Of a stretch of DNA of 33,542 nucleotides, positions 32,214 to 33,542 are shown piece after piece. The translations under genes and the position numbers were made by a program. Source of the DNA: Entamoeba invadens IP1 (taxonomy: Eukaryota; Evosea; Mastigamoebida; Endamoebidae); assembly GCF_000330505.1 (NCBI RefSeq), contig NW_004443569.1:145043-178584 (forward strand), written 5' to 3'. Position 1 is the stretch's first letter, and every line of letters begins with the position of its first letter. The notes beneath the pieces were generated by a model. That model had not been told where the DNA came from. It ran no database searches and worked only from the letters and a program-made list of their open reading frames with translations.

Positions 32214-33250
32214 TTTGAAAAATTTAGTCATTTTTGAATATTTCCAAAACAATTCCAATATTGTTACATTGGTTGTTTCAAAAGAATGGTATTATCAAAA
32301 TATGATATAAGTTTATTATTATATAATTATTATATCTATATAATTAATATATTATTTACCATATTAATATACACACATTCGAAAATTGATAATATATCAT
32401 TTAAATGGTTGTCATATTTATTTTAACTAAAAATACAGAATAATATATAAAAAAGGATGGACGTGGGGACGAAGAACATGTAAAATTCTGAAAACCCCAT
32501 TGTGGTTAAACCCGGGTATTGTGGTTTATAACATTATTTGAATTGAAAAAAAAATTATAAATTTTTGTGTTGGGGAGGTGGTTGTGTTATACATATACCT
32601 TTGGTAGTCAATTTTGTCAGCCCGAAATAGAGCAATTTACAAAAAATGAAAAGTTTTGTGTAGTTTATATTTGGGTTTTTTCCCGTTTTTTAAATCTTTT
32701 TTATTATGTTAATTTGAATGTTATTTCATTTCAACGATTTTTAAAAACCGCCACGTCACCAATGTTTTAAGCATTATCTGCTATTGAAAAAAACGGATTA
32801 ATCAGATGTGCATTTTTGTTTTGTAGAAGCCACCAGTTTATGTGGCATTTCAATTTACAAATAAAAAAATATAAACAAAAATATAAATAATGTGGAATTT
32901 TGATCAGTAATTACGGGATATAATACAATTATAATTATTTTTGTTTGTTTTGCCACAGAAAAACATTTTAATATATTGCTTCAGTTTTCCAATTCATATT
33001 TTTAAAGATAAACTTATATTATCCGTTGAAAACCACTTCCTTTCATTCAAAAAACAGTGTAAATTAATTTAAGTTTGTTATTACAAAAAACAGTCGAGAA
33101 AATATGGAGTTTGTTTATTCTTTAAATTAAAAATCAATAATTTACAACATAATAATAATGGTAACAATACAACACCCAATTAATTGGGTTTTTACATATA
33201 TAATAAAACATTTGTTAATTTGCAAACGTTCAAATCAAATTGAAACCAAA
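32214..33250. other. Spacer between divergent LRR gene and right-edge gene
   Basis: About 1 kb shared by the 5' flank of the minus-strand LRR gene and the plus-strand gene at the edge. A plus-strand frame at 32567-32770 is Phe/Tyr/Cys-rich without motifs and not called. Patches of higher G+C at 32455-32520 and 32740-32760 are unexplained. Confidence 0.4.
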
Positions 33251-33258
33251 AATGAACT
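33251..33258 (+). promoter_or_regulatory. GAAC core-promoter element (AATGAACT)
   Basis: AATGAACT lies 33 bases before the ATG at 33292. This matches the GAAC element, one of the three core promoter elements described for Entamoeba, where 5' untranslated regions are very short. Its position supports the gene call that follows and the genus assignment. Confidence 0.6.
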
Positions 33259-33291
33259 TAAAAAGGTAAACTTATAAACCAATTTGTTGCA

Positions 33292-33542
33292 ATGAAAGAC
33301 CATCCATTTTTCTTTCATTTGAGCAAAAACACTGAAACAAAAACCAAACAATATCGCCACGACAAAAAGATATTTCAATTGAATTTCAAACAAACCAATA
33401 TTACACCTTCTAATTTTGATAAAAATGTATTACCACCAATAATGGTTGAAAATATTAGTCAAGTCATCGATTATAATAACATATTTTCTCTACCAATTAC
33501 TTCTGATTCCATATTATTGAACTTACACCTTTTAGTCAAAAT
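33292..33542 (+). CDS. Hypothetical protein, N-terminal part (runs off window end)
   Basis: ATG 33292 opens a frame with no stop to the last base, at least 83 codons (MKDHPFFFHLSKNTETKTKQ...). The middle is rich in Asn, Thr, Pro and Ile (FKQTNITPSNFDKNVLPPIM), with codon and residue use typical of an A+T-rich protozoan gene. A GAAC promoter box sits 33 bases upstream. I do not recognise a domain in the visible part; it has no signal peptide or membrane segment. Uninterrupted over 250 bases of otherwise stop-dense DNA, it is probably a live gene continuing beyond the window. Confidence 0.6.
   Translation, partial: MKDHPFFFHLSKNTETKTKQYRHDKKIFQLNFKQTNITPSNFDKNVLPPIMVENISQVIDYNNIFSLPITSDSILLNLHLLVK

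Noticed and set aside
1..33542. tRNA, rRNA or Entamoeba-type tRNA arrays
   Set aside because: I looked for cloverleaf-like and conserved T-loop sequences and for rRNA signatures by eye and recognised none. A covariance-model search would be decisive.

Overview
The window looks like a piece of an Entamoeba genome, most likely Entamoeba invadens. The DNA is very A+T-rich with long non-coding spacers. Protein-coding stretches are intronless and use the standard code. The families present are typical of the genus: BspA-like leucine-rich-repeat (LRR_5) proteins whose N-terminus reads like 'LSxxxLxIxSxxLxxxxDxxNLxxVCKKx', a coiled-coil/TLDc protein, a relic of an expanded protein-kinase family, and a mixture of DNA transposons. 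An AATGAACT box (the Entamoeba GAAC core-promoter element) lies just upstream of the gene cut by the right edge. The species call is inference; no rRNA, tRNA or other species marker was seen. A run of 100 N at 19386-19485 is an assembly gap.

Layout. 1-2000: a short repeat copy, a coding-like scrap and an intact TLDc gene on the minus strand (737-1711). 1886-3434: an inverted-repeat element bordered by TTAA, with recurring TGAGGAT motifs. 3780-4140: a decayed protein-kinase catalytic domain. 4141-8970: mostly featureless A+T-rich DNA with scraps of dead coding sequence, a second copy of the 62-bp repeat and a small inverted-repeat structure. 8998-9433: a 436-bp Mutator-type non-autonomous element with a perfect 9-bp target duplication and a strikingly G+C-rich foldback core. 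10781-13535: a broken hAT transposase gene on the plus strand. 15439-16050: 68 perfect copies of a 9-bp tandem repeat. 16535-20532: a large LRR gene (minus strand) interrupted by the gap. 21756-25047: a complete but dead pogo/Tigger-like Tc1-mariner element with 24-bp terminal inverted repeats (TIRs) and TA duplication. 26241-29524: a second, unrelated hAT-like transposase relic. 30261-30692: an acidic coding relic. 31334-32213: a frameshifted BspA-type LRR gene. 33292-end: the start of an unidentified gene.

How it works together. There is no operon or pathway here. The region reads as a transposon graveyard between a few host genes. Transposons of at least three and perhaps four superfamilies (hAT, pogo/mariner, Mutator and possibly piggyBac) lie within 33 kb. 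Only the TLDc gene, the large LRR gene (if continuous across the gap) and the partial gene at the right edge look like functional protein genes. Most other coding sequence is broken by stops and by frame changes, several of them at homopolymer runs. These could be genuine decay or, in part, sequencing error.
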